Positions 10,115 to 22,201 are shown, counted from the stretch's first letter. The stretch is 64,000 nucleotides of DNA from Ashinkailepas kermadecensis (GCA_034440615.1 JAOTOM010005180.1:682001-746000), one strand, 5' to 3'. Made by a program: numbers and translations. The notes: a model not told the origin generated them from the sequence alone.

Positions 10115-12160
10115 ACGGCAATTGTGGTCTCACCCAGCTACGATTTTAATGGAGCCGTGTTTCGAAATACTCCTTAGTTTCCTACGCCATGATCGATGTC
10201 ACCCAGTTGACATTTTCACCTACCTCCCACATTGACTTTTAAAAATTAGTCCTTATATGTCAGTTTTCCTGTACAGTGAGTCAAGGAAAGTACGATTTGG
10301 ATTAAGTTTTTTGCATAATTTAGTGCAGTTTATTGATGTATAAGCTTTGCAAATGGAAAGACCCGCTATTCAGAGATGTACGATGATTCCAAAGTATGTG
10401 ATAATAACACGCTATAGAATGCCTATAACACATTTTCCTGTAAATGCCTATAAACAACGTAGGGCCATGATATAATGTTATGATATGTAATGGGCGTCCC
10501 TGTTTGTGTTCATATATACCAGAACATTTCCAATATAAAATGGCCATATCGAGATTTTTTGGCAGACAGATGCCCCTCCAAATGTAAAAGTTGTATTTTT
10601 CGTCAAGTGCATGTGCCATTTTCCTTGGGTGCAAGTGCCTTTTTAACGGGACAAATTCCCTTCCCCTGAAGTGTTGCTCAGTGAAAAATCGAAAACAAAT
10701 ATTCCCCGGCTGTGGCACTATTTTGGAGTAAAAAACGACATCCCAAATGTTTATCCCCAATAGCCCCGATCGCTGCGATGTCTACAGTACCATTTATAAT
10801 CCACCATGTACCATGTCTGCATACCCAGCCCCGCATCGGGTTACCGCGACACTCTGGTCGCGTGTAACACACTATTTTCTGTTATGTTGTTAGCGCTCTC
10901 CTTTTACAAACACTTGGGAGGTCGCAACTCGTGCACTTGGAGAGTGGCAAAATGATGTGCACGGGCAAGGGTTAATAATACATTTGTTGTCCTAGCAACC
11001 GTTGCCAAATGACTCCACCGAGAGCATATCTACGGCACTGTGAAAAGAAGCCGAGAGCTGAAGCTGAAACCAAACCGGTGCCAAGGCACGTCGTGCATGC
11101 CGTCTGCTTCTTCAGAAGTTCGCCTTCGCATTCCCCGAGGTGGCCTCACGCGCCGCTTGTATGAGGGCGGGGCAACTTAGCTGCCATACAGCGGCGCCAG
11201 TGCAGCGCCTACGACTTTACAGTCCGACTGGCTGCACATTCTGCCAATTACTGGTGTTGACTCCGGTCGAGTGGTCGCCAACCTGGCCGTGCCGTGCCGT
11301 GCGTCGTCGATGCTGCGTCGGGGCCTTGCGTGGCGCGAGACGCCCCTCGCCCAATTAGTTGGCTTTGAGTAAACGGAGCGGCGGTCTCCGAATGTGACAT
11401 TTGCACAGTGTCGCTGTCCTGCACTCACAGATCAGCTGACCTCTGCCGGCATGAATGATGCATGCGCTGATGTCGGTACCTCAACGCCGGCGTTTTAATC
11501 ACGTGAAGCCCACCGTTGTCAGGCTAAATAGGGCACTGGACACATGCTATTCGCTTACGTTACCGCAGGCAACATTCGCTTGAATTATACTTGCATCCGA
11601 AAACGCTCCAGCAAATTTGGGGACATGAAGCAAGGGCCTGGTCGGAAATGCGCAGCATGATTTTCGACCCGTGTCATGCAAATATGAATTTGAATCAGGT
11701 GAACTGTGATGAATCCATAAGCATCATATCCTCATCCAAAATGATGGCGCATTTATATTTTTATTTCAGGGCACATATCATAAAATTGGATAGCACTTTT
11801 CGATATTTCCGTGGATAAAAATGATGGCTGGGCGCAGCACATTCAGTCTTCTTCCCTTGGCTCAGCCGTTATCCAGATATTTGAGATGCATGAACATGAA
11901 TCCACTAGGCCAACGATAAAGTACGGTAAAACGTACCCACTATGCTCTCCACGTGCACATGAATGTATCAAAATGTATGTTGACGAAAGCATACCAGAGC
12001 ATAACAAGCCGGGTTTAAAAACACCGACTTGCATGAGTGTCTGACGAGCTAGGTCCCGGAGTTGTTTGATCAACTTGACGTAGCTACGTCGGCAAAAACA
12101 CTAGAGTAAAGTGCACGTTCTCACGGAATCATTTTGTCACGACATCCCGCAGGAAAACTG
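10115..12160. other. Unannotated sequence including a CpG-rich block
   Basis: No gene recognised. GGGCAAGGGTTAA at 10963-10975 resembles the end of a TTAA-type MITE. Bases about 11030-11360 are CpG-rich and could be a promoter or untranslated exon, but no motif proves it. Confidence 0.4.
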
Positions 12161-12161
12161 G

Positions 12162-13224
12162 CGTAAGCCTGCATCACGATGCAACATGGGCCAACTGCGC
12201 TGGTTATAATAAGCCTGTAACATAAGCCTGCATCACGATGCAACATGGGCCAACTGCGCTGGTTATAATAAGCCTGTAACATAAGCCTGCATCACGATGC
12301 AACATGGGCCAACTGTGCTGGTTATAATAAGCCCGTAACGTAAGCCTGCATCACGATGCAACATGGGCCAACTGCGCTGGTTATAATAAGCCTGTAACAT
12401 AAGCCTGCATCACGATGCAACATGGGCCAACTGCACTGGTTATAATAAGCCCGTAACATAAGCCTGCATCACGATGCAACATGGGCCAACCGCGCTGGTT
12501 ATAATAAGCCCGTAACATAAGCCTGCATCACGATGCAACATGGGCCAACCGCGCTGGTTATAATAAGCCTGTAACATAAGCCTGCATCACGATGCAACAT
12601 GGGCCAACTGCACTGGTTATAATAAGCCTGTAACATAAGCCTGCATCACGATGCAACATGGGCCAACTGCGCTGGTTATAATAAGCCTGTAACATAAGCC
12701 TGCATCACGATGCAACATGGGCCACCTGCGCTGGTTATAATAAGCCTGTAACATAAGCCCGCATCACGATGTAACATGGGCCAACTGCGCTGGTTATAAT
12801 AAGCCTGTAACATAAGCCTGCATCACGATGCAACATGGGCCAACTGCGCTGGTTATAATAAGCCTGTAACATAAGCCTGCATCACGATGTGACATGGGCC
12901 AACTGCGCTGGTTATAATAAGCCTGGACATAAGCCTGCATCAAGATGTAACATGGGCCAACTGCGCTGGTTATAATAAGCCTGTAACATAAGCCTGTAAC
13001 ATGAGCCTGCATCACGATGTAACATGGGCCAACTGCACTGGTTATAATAAGCCTGTAACATAAGCCTGCATCACGATGTAACATGGGCCAACTGCGCTGG
13101 TTATAATAAGCCTGTAACATATGCCTGCATCACGATGTAACATGGGCCAACTGCGCTGGTTATAATAAGCCTGTAACATAAGCCTGCATCACGATGTAAC
13201 ATGGACCAACTGCGCTGGTTATAA
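12162..13224. repeat. 59 bp minisatellite, about 18 copies
   Basis: Units carry GCCTGCATCACGATGCAAC and TGGTTATAATAAGCCTGTAA and repeat every 59 bases (for example 12181, 12240, 12299). Variants include ACATGGGCC to ACATGGACC at the end and a slipped partial unit near 12980-13005. Open minus-strand frames across it are repeat artefacts. The sequence is unrelated to the 59 bp array at 8.4-8.9 kb. Confidence 0.96.
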
Positions 13225-14374
13225 TTCCACGATATGCTTTGTGTTCGTGGAGGTGGCGGCCCACTCCAACCGCCCCACTTCCTGTTAACGTTATAAGACA
13301 TGAACGGACACGGAGTAGGAGCGCACCCAAGAAATGCTGGGGGCGGGGTGCAGGGGTCAAGGGGACGTCAATAAATTGCATAACGCTCACTTCCTGATAC
13401 CGATGTCGCACAATTGGAACCATAAAGCCTACGGGAGCATAACACTCTGGTATACTCCCTGTCCCCATTGAGAATGGCTCCAGTATACCTACACTTGTTT
13501 GGATGGGCAATGACTTCCAAAGGAATCAGTATGCCCCAGAACTTTTAATGGTCACACAACACTTAGCCTATTCAAGAGGTTCTGGTGGAATGCATCGTTA
13601 CTGCTTGGCAATGTAGCTAACACGACCATAGCCCATCAGAAGGAGGATTTATATCACATAGCACGTTGGATGGCTGGGAATAAGTATACTAAGCGTATAT
13701 GCCACAAACACCCCTGTCGGGCTAAACAAGGTGCATGATGGCAAATAATTATTGACTGTTTTTAGTCCACTAAAAATAAACATGCAGGAATTCACGACTA
13801 AATTCTACCAAGTTTGCAAAAATATTTGAAAAACTGCGCTGATAAATGCTACGTTCTGGAGAAACCAGCGGTGCTTTGGGCCTTTGGATATATATTGGGC
13901 TAAGGAACAGTTAGTGCGGTTCAATTAATTTATTTGGGGATCTAAGAGTACATTTGGGCTCATTTGAACATTGGGCTTCTTAAACATTGTACGCTTTCTT
14001 GAACCTTTTAGCGATGACGCTAAAAGGTTAAAAGGTAAAAGATAAAGACGCTAAAGACGCTAAAAGGTAAAAGATGACGCTTTTCTTTTAGCGATGACAC
14101 CAAGTGCGGATATATTCACGAACCCGCTGAATGCATTTAAGACCCAGGTGGTTAGATACTGTGCTGCGTCACACGCTCACATCTGAGCCGCGGAGCCATC
14201 GGGCATCGATGCAGTTCTGACAGCCGTTTACCTGTTTGAACTGAAAACTGTTCACCTGTTCTGTTTACGTTTTTTTAGCTAATGACTTCTCCTGTAAAGG
14301 GCACAATATGCTGTTGGAGATTGTGGACAATAAACAATAAACAATAAACAACCTAATCTCTTGAACCGAACATT
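13225..14374. other. Unannotated sequence with small internal repeats
   Basis: Bases 14010-14095 contain repeated GACGCTAAAAGGTAAAAGAT words, and 14333-14350 a (AATAAAC)n run. No gene recognised. Confidence 0.4.
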
Positions 14375-14625
14375 GTATCTTTATGATGTATAGCCATAAC
14401 ATTGCATATGCATGCTGAATGCCCATAGCATTGCATCTGTATGATGCACACCCATGGCATTGTATCTGCATGATTACAGCCATGATATTGTATATATATG
14501 ATGAATGCCTATAGCATTGTATCTGTATGATGTACACCCATAGCATTATATATGCATGATGTATACCCATAGCATTATATATGCATGATGTATACCCACA
14601 GCATTGTATCAGTATGATGTACGCG
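14375..14625. repeat. 29 bp minisatellite, about 8 copies
   Basis: Degenerate units of GATG(T/C)ATACCCATAGCATT followed by an AT-rich part. The last three are the most alike (for example starts at 14549 and 14578). Confidence 0.85.
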
Positions 14626-15009
14626 CAATGACGTTATTTTGTTGAAACCTAAGTCACTTATTGTATTCTGATTTTCCTTCTATATTTCAGATATGGTATT
14701 CCTCCTATTCCATGACCTGGCCAAAAGGCACGTGATCAAGCCATGGCACTGCGATATGAGACTACTTCCCTGGAATGTAATAGTTTCGTCCAAAAAGCAG
14801 TAATGAGAGTTCAGGGCCACCAAATTATATAGACATAAGACAAGGTCGAGAAAGATCATCCAGTGCTGCACAAGGCTCCTGACCACTGAGCCACATATTT
14901 TTCCACTGAGGTTTTCTTGTATGGGTCACAGCTTTAGTTTCATTTTTAAAGTATTGCTAGTCCAATCTAGTGATATCTCATGCGCAGATGTCGGTCTGGA
15001 TCCGCCAGT
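14626..15009. other. Unannotated sequence, likely dpr intron
   Basis: No feature recognised. It lies 3-prime of the dpr exon at 15273 in the sense of that gene. Confidence 0.4.
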
Positions 15010-15226
15010 TCGTCTGTGTGTACATGTGGTGTACATGTACGCGTACATGTGCATTTACATATAAGCATACATCTACATGTCCATGTACTTGTGCACATGC
15101 GTATTCGTGTACGTGTGCGCATGCTTGTACGTGCATGTGTACGCGAGAATGTACGTGTACGCGTGCGTGTCCGTGTATGTGTACGTATACGCGTGCTTGT
15201 ACGTGTACGTGTACGTGTGTGCACGC
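15010..15226. repeat. (ACGTGT)n-type purine-pyrimidine repeat
   Basis: Degenerate ACGTGT/ACATGT/GCGTGT hexanucleotides. The alternating purine-pyrimidine pattern is Z-DNA-prone. It begins about 45 bp inside the intron after the dpr splice donor. Confidence 0.85.
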
Positions 15227-15272
15227 TTTGCATCAGCTGAACAAAGCAGCCAGATACATGGCGCCGACTCAC

Positions 15273-15483
15273 CGACGACATTCAGTGCCATGATGTGGCA
15301 CATCTTCGGCTCTGTGCTGACTTGGCATTCGTACAAGCCAGCGTCTCTGGTCTGGACGTATTTGATCTGAAGAGTCCAGGTTTCCGAATCCTCGGGATGG
15401 AAGCACTGGAAGCGTTCGTCGGCGATGAACGTGTATCGGTCCACGGAGAGGATGTGGGAGTCTCTGTTGCGCACCCACGACAC
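15273..15483 (-). CDS. dpr: dpr-family Ig-domain exon (second half of V-type Ig domain)
   Basis: This 211-base internal exon encodes about 70 residues: VSWVRNRD at the start (the invariant core Trp), RFQ near residue 25, WTLQI, then DAGLYECQVSTEPKM with the Tyr-corner and second disulfide Cys, ending NVV. This pattern is diagnostic for Dpr (defective proboscis extension response) and zig-8 proteins, which are neuronal cell-surface two-Ig proteins that bind DIP partners in synaptic recognition. The acceptor is TTTCTGTACAG just before 15483; the donor is GTGAGT at 15272-15267. It begins in phase 0, matching the exon at 22536, and ends in phase 1. Two extra cysteines (in RFQCF and KMCH) are unusual for the family. 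The second Ig domain was not found downstream in the window. Confidence 0.92.
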
Positions 15484-15943
15484 CTGTACAGAAACACAGC
15501 GCACACGGCTCGTTACTGTTGCATTCGATAGCTTTGCACTCAGTACAACAGGCAGACAGTTAGGTTAGGTGCATTGACTGTGTGAGACCTTTCCCAAAAT
15601 AATTCCTACTCTTGGCCTTTGTTTTACAAGGTGGTTACTCGAGTTCTCCTTTGTCCGCTTAGACTCCACTGAACAAAAACGGGTAAATATTTTTGCTGTA
15701 AATTGTCACTTATGTATCCATCGTATTCCCTGAAAATAACAAGAACCTTACATGTCAGGACCTGGAAATGGTGCCCCACGTTTAAGCATTTCCACATGCA
15801 AATTTGTCCAAGAGCGGGGAGTTCGCATTTAATTCGTGCTAACTCACAACGTGGTAATGTAATAACATCATTTTGAGTGACGGCTAAGCGCAAGCGAGTC
15901 TATTCTGGCGTAGGACGAAATACGGTCATATGAACGAACCGAT

Positions 15944-16034
15944 CCAACTTGTCCCCACTCGGCCCTCCAACTTGTCCCCACTCGGCCCTCCAACTTGTCC
16001 CCACTCGGCCCTCCAACTTGTCCCCACTCGGCCC
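15944..16034. repeat. 23 bp tandem repeat, 4 copies
   Basis: CCAACTTGTCCCCACTCGGC plus three bases, repeated exactly every 23 bases from 15944. Confidence 0.95.
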
Positions 16035-16057
16035 GTCCACAGCGTCACGCTGTGGAC
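16035..16057. repeat. Perfect hairpin, 10 bp arms
   Basis: GTCCACAGCG, loop TCA, CGCTGTGGAC. It abuts the end of the 23 bp array, which may be where the array stalled. Confidence 0.85.
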
Positions 16058-17429
16058 ACTGACTACGCTTTCATTACATTGTTTGAAGTTCTATTTTAAC
16101 TGATGATTAGATCTCTGCTTTTAATTTTCGTTCCGAACAGCTTTCACCGGAATATTTCCCTGAGAATATTCTCATTTTTCCTGTGCAAAGGAAGGGTTTA
16201 TAACAGAACGCTGGTGGCCCAACCGACATGGGATGAGTTCGGCCAGTTCGTAGTTGCGTCATGCCACGTGACCTGCGTGCTGCGGGGCGAGCCGGTCAGT
16301 CGGTTCAAAGATTGTCACAGGGGGTGTTGCGCGGGACGATTGTGACATAAACCGAGCACATGGTGAGCACATGACCAGCGAGATGGAAAGGGTCATACCA
16401 CACCGTCTCATGTATGGTATTAGGCGACAATTCGGCATAGTTTATTCATGTTTGAGACATCCACACTATTCGTCAGAAAATCGAATTCATTAATGCAACA
16501 AATTTCGGCTGAAGAGGATTGGCTTTATTCATGCGATTATGCTAAAATTTGAGGGACTTTTCTCCGAAGTTGGACTCCTCTGCCGAATACGACGCACGGA
16601 GAGAATATTTCAGCTCAGCTTGTCGAAGTCGGCGTTGCTTGTTTGTGAAAACACTGCATTTCCACCAAAACCGGACGGTGGAGAACCGTTTGTCCACTGG
16701 CTGTCGAAAGTGCCCATTTGCAGTAAGCTCACAATGTGTCTGCTCGCTACGATTCCGACCATGCACCCGAGTCTATCCGTGTAGCCAGCTTCCACCCCTC
16801 CCCCCATCTTGGCACCTCGTACTGGTATAGCTTCCACTTTGTAATCATTACATAACCATGCTTCCCCAATTTTGACCAGCTGATTCTGTCCCTGATATTA
16901 GTGCTTCTTCTGAAGATTGCGCGGGCCAATTGACCCTATTGCCACACACGGAGGACATATTTGCCCTGGTTATTTTGTCCTCCCTAGTGCAGCCGGTGGG
17001 ATCTTAAGGCCCTGCAAGTTGCTTGCATTCTTGCTTTTCCTTAATCATTCTTACACCATTCGCCAAATACTATCGTTTAGCGTAACTAAATGGCGAGGTG
17101 AAAGTTAAGCTCATCAATGCAATCGACACCCAATATAGCAATGTAATAACATAAATGGTGTCTGTAATGCCGAGAACCACAAAGTCTAGCTCACTTCTTG
17201 ACGATAAGTGAGATGATCATCCACCCCTCTCCTCCCGTGTCGTACAGAATAGCCGGTAAGCAAAGCACGTGCATCTGGCTGCATCCCGGTAAACACCTGC
17301 CTGCATCCAGTTCATGCCTTTTGGGAAACGGTGACCCAAGTCATGTCAAGTTACCAACCTAGGTCAAGCAAAACCGGCATAACGCGCCATGAGCGACGCT
17401 GATTGAGATTTGAGCGAGGGCAATGGACG
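16058..17429. other. dpr intron sequence, nothing recognised
   Basis: Within the dpr intron. Short open frames on both strands show no conserved domain. Confidence 0.4.
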
Positions 17430-19400
17430 GACTACGAGGCTGCACTGCTGCAGGCGCGTGATCGGACACCATTCCGCGACAGGGCACTTGTGGACCGACC
17501 GCAACCGAGCTCTCTTGGCAGCCCGTGAAGACATTAACGTCATTGCAGCGTTGCTAATACGGGGTCCTTCTAGATCTGAGTCCGGAGAGATCATGTGGAA
17601 ACTTGAGCCTTGCTAGCGGATTGCGACCTTGCCAACTGAATGACCTATACCAGCTGCCACACGGCTCCCTGCTCGCGTGGGCCAGCGGCGGGTCGAGTAG
17701 TAACGTGTGAGAAGGATTATCAGGCTACTATTGTACTCCGTCAGTAGTGTACAGGATTTTCGACCTCTGGCATTTAATTTTCGGATACGTGCATGAATCT
17801 CAGAAATAAATAAAACCGATTTCGACAATGCAGTGCAGTTCATTCAGACTTGGGATGCGCACTGGGTATTTGGCACAGGAACCCGGCTGCGGAACCTTGG
17901 CATACGCGCACTAAACAAAACAAAATACTACGTTTCGAACGAAACTGGCTGCAATTCTACTGAAAGTGAGCTCATCTGCTGAATATGGAGTTCGTATCTC
18001 AAACTTGAGCGCAGCTATACGCCGAATTGTCGAATTAGCATAGGCGCCATGCTGTATCACGGTCCGGTTTCTTTTTCCTCGCAGCCATTCCTCTTAGTTT
18101 ATGCAGCATGTGTCGTTCGGCTCCAGGGACGGCCAGGAACTAGCGCTGACCGGTGGTATATAGTTTTACACACAGGATCATGCACATACGGGATGTTTTG
18201 CGGGATATTAGAGTAACTCCCCAAATGTATCTCAGGGCTGTTTGAACTGCAGAAGTTGTCGCATGAGTACTGACAGTATCCGCGATCCGCGCCAATAAAC
18301 CAACGCCAACAAACAAAACACCCGTGTAAAACAAAGGAATGCCGGGGTCGCTATGAGATAGTCGTGACCAGCGGCGTACCAAAAGATGGGAGGGTAACAA
18401 GTGGAAATTTCCCCACCCCTGAAAGGTGATGGTCCTCTAAGAATCGCACCGGACTCGGGAAGATTGTGCAGACCCTCCCCCCACCCACCGAAAAAAATAA
18501 TGCTGGAACCTCCACAAATCGTGCTGGGAAAATTCGGGAAATTCATGCTCCACAAGTTCCAGTGATGAGCCCCCCCCCACACACACACATACATACACAC
18601 ACAAATGCGTCATGGTCCCGAAATGTCGCACTGGGACCCAAAAATGACCGTTGGGCCCCAAGACTCAGCGTCAGGAGCAACACAAATTCGCGTCGGTGCC
18701 AAATGAACACTGCACTAAAAGCACACTGGACGCGTGCCGATACCCTTTAAAACAAACTTGGCCCGCACAAGAAAGGAACATGGCCTTAAAATATGGGCCA
18801 GGCCCCTAAATAAACAAACCAGGAACCATCAAAAACAGACTGTAGGCCCTCAACATGCACAGGGCACTCAAACCACACCAGGGCCAAAAAGGAGGCATAA
18901 GGGTCTAAAAACAGCCGAGGCCCTCGAGGCCGTTCTCTAATATGCCAGCAGAATCTTCCTTATGAAATCCGGAACGTAAAACAATATATGTTGTCCGGTG
19001 CCGGACGCGAAGGTCACGTGCTGCCATGACGGAACACCTAGCTGGCGCCTGGTTGGCCGTCCTGAAGCCAGACCCAGCTGGATCGGCACCCATTAATGTC
19101 CATCAACTCCGGTCCACCGCCGACCCCACTCCGCCATGGGATCGGCACCCAGTTCGAATGTCCTCTCATCAACCATCCGTGTCTACACCAATAGCCGACC
19201 AACCACTCCGCCATAATGGAATGATGCATTATTTAGAATTGTCTTCAAACAAACAATGAGCGCACTTCGAAGACAATTTTGTGGTTAAAGCAGCAAAAAA
19301 CGAAAATCAGTCTAGTTCAAAGTGCAGGAAGTAAGTGACGACGATTTAATACCAGCGTTATTAGGAATTAAACGGTCGGATCCGGTCGAGGCAGGCCAGG
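17430..19400. repeat. Old tandem duplication, copy 1 (interrupted)
   Basis: Several blocks match copy 2 (19630-20460) in the same order: around 17460-17550 (CCGCGACAGG, CTCTCTTGGCAGCCCGTGAA), 17850-17990 (CGGCTGCGGAAC, GAAACTGGCTGCA, GAGCTCATCT) and 19075-19340 (GGATCGGCACC, GTCCATCA, CAAACAAACAATGAGCGCA). About 0.9 kb (roughly 18150-19020) has no counterpart in copy 2 and looks like a later insertion. The original element is not recognised. Confidence 0.6.
18369..18935 (+). repeat. Degenerate low-complexity insertion
   Basis: Starts with CAGCGGCGTACC, like the ends of several MITEs in this window. It continues with loose 20-25 bp repeats rich in GGGCCC and AAAAA words and a (CA)n run at 18570-18602. 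It falls in the part of copy 1 that is missing from copy 2. Confidence 0.4.
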
Positions 19401-19629
19401 CAGCTGGGCCTGACCGTCACGCTTTTGAAACCTAAATAGCGTTCTTTTGTTGGAGCGTTTCAAGTCCTGATTGTAAATCTGATGGACGTAAATATAACTC
19501 GACAGTAGTAAAGCATTTATCAAGGTTCAAGATCGTGACGGTTCGGCCGGGCGACGAAGCTCAGATGAACGCTGGTAGGAAATAAGGCGCCATTATCGCT
19601 GGAGGAGCGAGAGCAAGAGTCTGGTTACG

Positions 19630-20460
19630 GGTTTTCTCTGCTCCAGGCAGAGCATCGGGCACAATACCGCGACAGGAATCTCGTGGACGGCTAGCAACTA
19701 CACTCTCTTGACAATCCGTGAAAACATGCGTCAAACTGCGTTCAATTTGTGTGTAGGCGCAATAATTTCAGAAATATGCAACATCTATGTCGACGATTCG
19801 GCATAACGCACTCAATTTTGGAGTGCGTGTTCCACATCCAGAGGAGCCGGATTGCGGAACAGTGCCTGCAGTTTATGCACGCGGCCATTGGAAAACAATC
19901 TGATGCAGCCGAAACTGGCTGCAGTCTTGTTGACATCGAGCTCATCTTCCGTGCAGTCTTGTCGACATCGGGCTCATCTTCCGTGCAGTCTTGTCGACAT
20001 CGGGCTCATCTTCCGCATGTGATGAACCTATCCCACGCATGCATGCACTATGCCAAATTGTCAACTTAACACAGGTAGCACGCCGTGTCACTGCCCCTTG
20101 TTCCGGTCTTCCCGCTCAGCTTACACCGCATATAGCTGTACAAGCCGACAGACTGACGGGAACTAACCATGTCCGGCTTCTGGGAGCGTCGAACATGTGT
20201 TAGCATGACGTCATGACGAGTGACCGACTTGCCGCCCTAAATTTAGAGCCGACTGGACTGGCACCGACTAAAGTCCATCATGAACTAGTTTCCTTGAACA
20301 CAAACAAAGCGCATGCTTCGAATATAATATCGCCGTGAAAGCCACAAAAAGTCGACGCTAAACATTTACGTCCAGCTCTGGATGGCAGAACAAGAAGTTA
20401 AAATATATAAGTTACGAAAGTCTTAAAAGGACACAGTCGGGCCGGCCCAAGCCGCTAAGT
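19630..20460. repeat. Old tandem duplication, copy 2
   Basis: Diverged but collinear with 17430-18130 plus 19075-19400. Shared words include CCGCGACAGG, CTCTCTTG, GAAACTGGCTGCA and ACAAACAAAGCGCA (ACAAACAATGAGCGCA in copy 1). It contains its own 32 bp array. Confidence 0.6.
19920..20016. repeat. 32 bp tandem repeat, 3 copies
   Basis: Units starting CTTGT(C/T)GACATCG(G/A)GCTCA at 19926, 19958 and 19990. Copy 1 of the duplication has a single equivalent, so expansion came after duplication. Confidence 0.92.
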
Positions 20461-21170
20461 TAAACTTGTATACCATGTACAGGAGAGTAGACTCCCTCTG
20501 GCTGTGCCCTCACTCGCAACTGGACTGTGAACAGCATCTAAATCTACCGACCACCCATTACGTTTTGATGTCAAAGGGATTTTCCCCAATCTTGTACCAT
20601 CAGCTGTATGACATGGCACCAACATTTTGATGATGTCAAAGGCTTGGCTACTTCAGGATCAATGGCGTGAGGTTAGACTGTTACGGCGCTGTATGTTTTT
20701 GTTATAGTTTTCCAACCCATTATTTTGTACCTATGCATTGGCACATCGAATAACAAGAGGGAACTTAATGTTGCCCAATAACCCAGCACCTGGGGTTAGA
20801 GCGAGGCTCAGCCCGAAAGTGAGCTCATTCAATACTACCCAATGAAATACAAATACATTGTCACGAGCTGTTCATGGAAAAAAAAACATTCCAAAGTTCT
20901 ACAGGATACCAACAGTCGCTGGTTCGAAATTAGTACCTACCATTACTGTAGGATTATCACCGAAAAGTAAATTGAGGTGGCAAAAAGCATCGCCATGCCA
21001 TTCATCTTTGCCCGCATTTTTTGGTCGAGTCATTGTTTCATATGTTTTTCATTTGTTCGATTAGTCACCAGGAAAATGCAGAAAACAATAATTAAAATAT
21101 AACCACAATAAAACAAGCTATGCGTGCATATCGTGAATGCATTCCGCGCATGCATACCACGCATACACAT
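20461..21170. other. dpr intron sequence, nothing recognised
   Basis: AT-rich, with no gene or transposon feature seen. Confidence 0.4.
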
Positions 21171-21171
21171 C

Positions 21172-21310
21172 GACGGGTGGTTGGTGGTTGTGGCTTTTAC
21201 GACGCACTCAGCAGCAGAGGCCATGTGGCATCGCCCGCCTCTCACCCTGGCAGGAGGGTGGGCACCGCGAGAAATCGAACCCCGTACCTATGGCATGCCA
21301 GAGGGACGTG
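21172..21310 (-). mobile_element. tRNA-derived SINE, family B, minus strand
   Basis: On the minus strand it shows a B-box-like GGGGTTCGATTTC, then CTGCCAGGGTGAGAGGCGGG, then the family tail TGCGTCGTAAAAGCCACAACC. It is collinear with the family B copy at 49988-50149. The tRNA head is only partly preserved. Confidence 0.65.
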
Positions 21311-21431
21311 GTTATTACGTGGTAATAGCGTGGTTATTGCGGGGCACGGGACAATTTTTATGAACCCCGGCGCGATTTTTTGGGAGACCACCACCTCGGG
21401 GAAGGGGAATTTTCCCCTTTACCCTCCCCTT

Positions 21432-21444
21432 CAGTACGCCACTG
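21432..21444 (-). repeat. MITE-like terminus CAGTGGCGTACTG
   Basis: The minus strand reads CAGTGGCGTACTGAAGGGGA, similar to other CAGTGGCG ends in the window. No partner end was identified. GGGCAAGGGTTAA lies just downstream at 21458-21470. Confidence 0.35.
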
Positions 21445-22099
21445 TCTGAAGATGACTGGGCAAGGGTTAAAGTTTCATCTAAATTATAAGTAAGTTCATC
21501 TTTTGGTTATTTCAAATGTGTGGGGCGTTAAACACAGCAGGTGGCACCAGCAATAATCGTGTAGTCAATGCCACATCATGGTCGTCACATCATGAGTAGT
21601 TCGCTGTAAGACCATCATCGCTAATGAGAGGGAACATTAAAATGACTATAACTTTCCTATTTCATTGTTTATAACATCTATTACCACCTTAACGATCCAT
21701 TGTCGTGTAACTCAATGCCGAAGGGCTGATACAGTATGCAATTCGGTAGCGTACCAGTAATTTGTTATCATTCAAGTGCTGAATGCAGAAGGGCCCATGG
21801 CCTGGAATAGAATGGAGTGTACTCATGACATGGAATCTACAGTCATGGACATAATTTAAGCATACCCTTCGTCAGCATGGACCTGGCGGACTAATCTGTC
21901 AGAGAGGGATACAATCACCGAAACCCGAAACATCGAATGCCGGTATTTTAAAGATGCAGCAGAGAATGACACAGACATTTATCTGATTTGTTTCCATAGC
22001 TAATGAGTATTACATGACTATGATATGCTTGAGCTCTGCAATGGTCTAAACAATACGCAAATATGTTTGCCTGCCTTATTCTCGCTCGAAAAAATCGCT

Positions 22100-22201
22100 C
22101 GGCTAGTGGTGGTGATTAGGGTCTTTCACGACGCGTTCGACTGCTGGCTCACATAGCGTCGCCAACCTCTCACGCCGATTGGTCGCGGGTGGACTCGGCA
22201 A
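22100..22201 (-). mobile_element. SINE family B tail, minus strand
   Basis: The minus strand reads CGCGACCAATCGGCGTGAGA, then GGTTGGCGACGC, then GCGTCGTGAAAGACCC, matching the body and tail of the intact copy at 49988-50149. The tRNA head is missing. It lies within the dpr intron, about 330 bp from the next exon. Confidence 0.75.

Noticed and set aside
12162..13224. Possible CRISPR array
   Set aside because: Units are directly contiguous with no unique spacers, in a eukaryotic context with no cas genes.
12794..13301. Repeat proteins on the minus strand
   Set aside because: Shadow of the 59 bp minisatellite, with frames broken whenever a unit is irregular.
1..15272. Second Ig domain exon of the dpr gene
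   Set aside because: I looked for the family's second-domain tryptophan and YxC patterns on the minus strand and found no exon-like match.
18369..21444. A 3 kb transposon bounded by CAGCGGCGTACC and inverted CAGTGGCGTACTG
   Set aside because: The flanking 8-mers do not match and the interval spans the boundaries of the tandem duplication, so the two ends are unlikely to be a pair.
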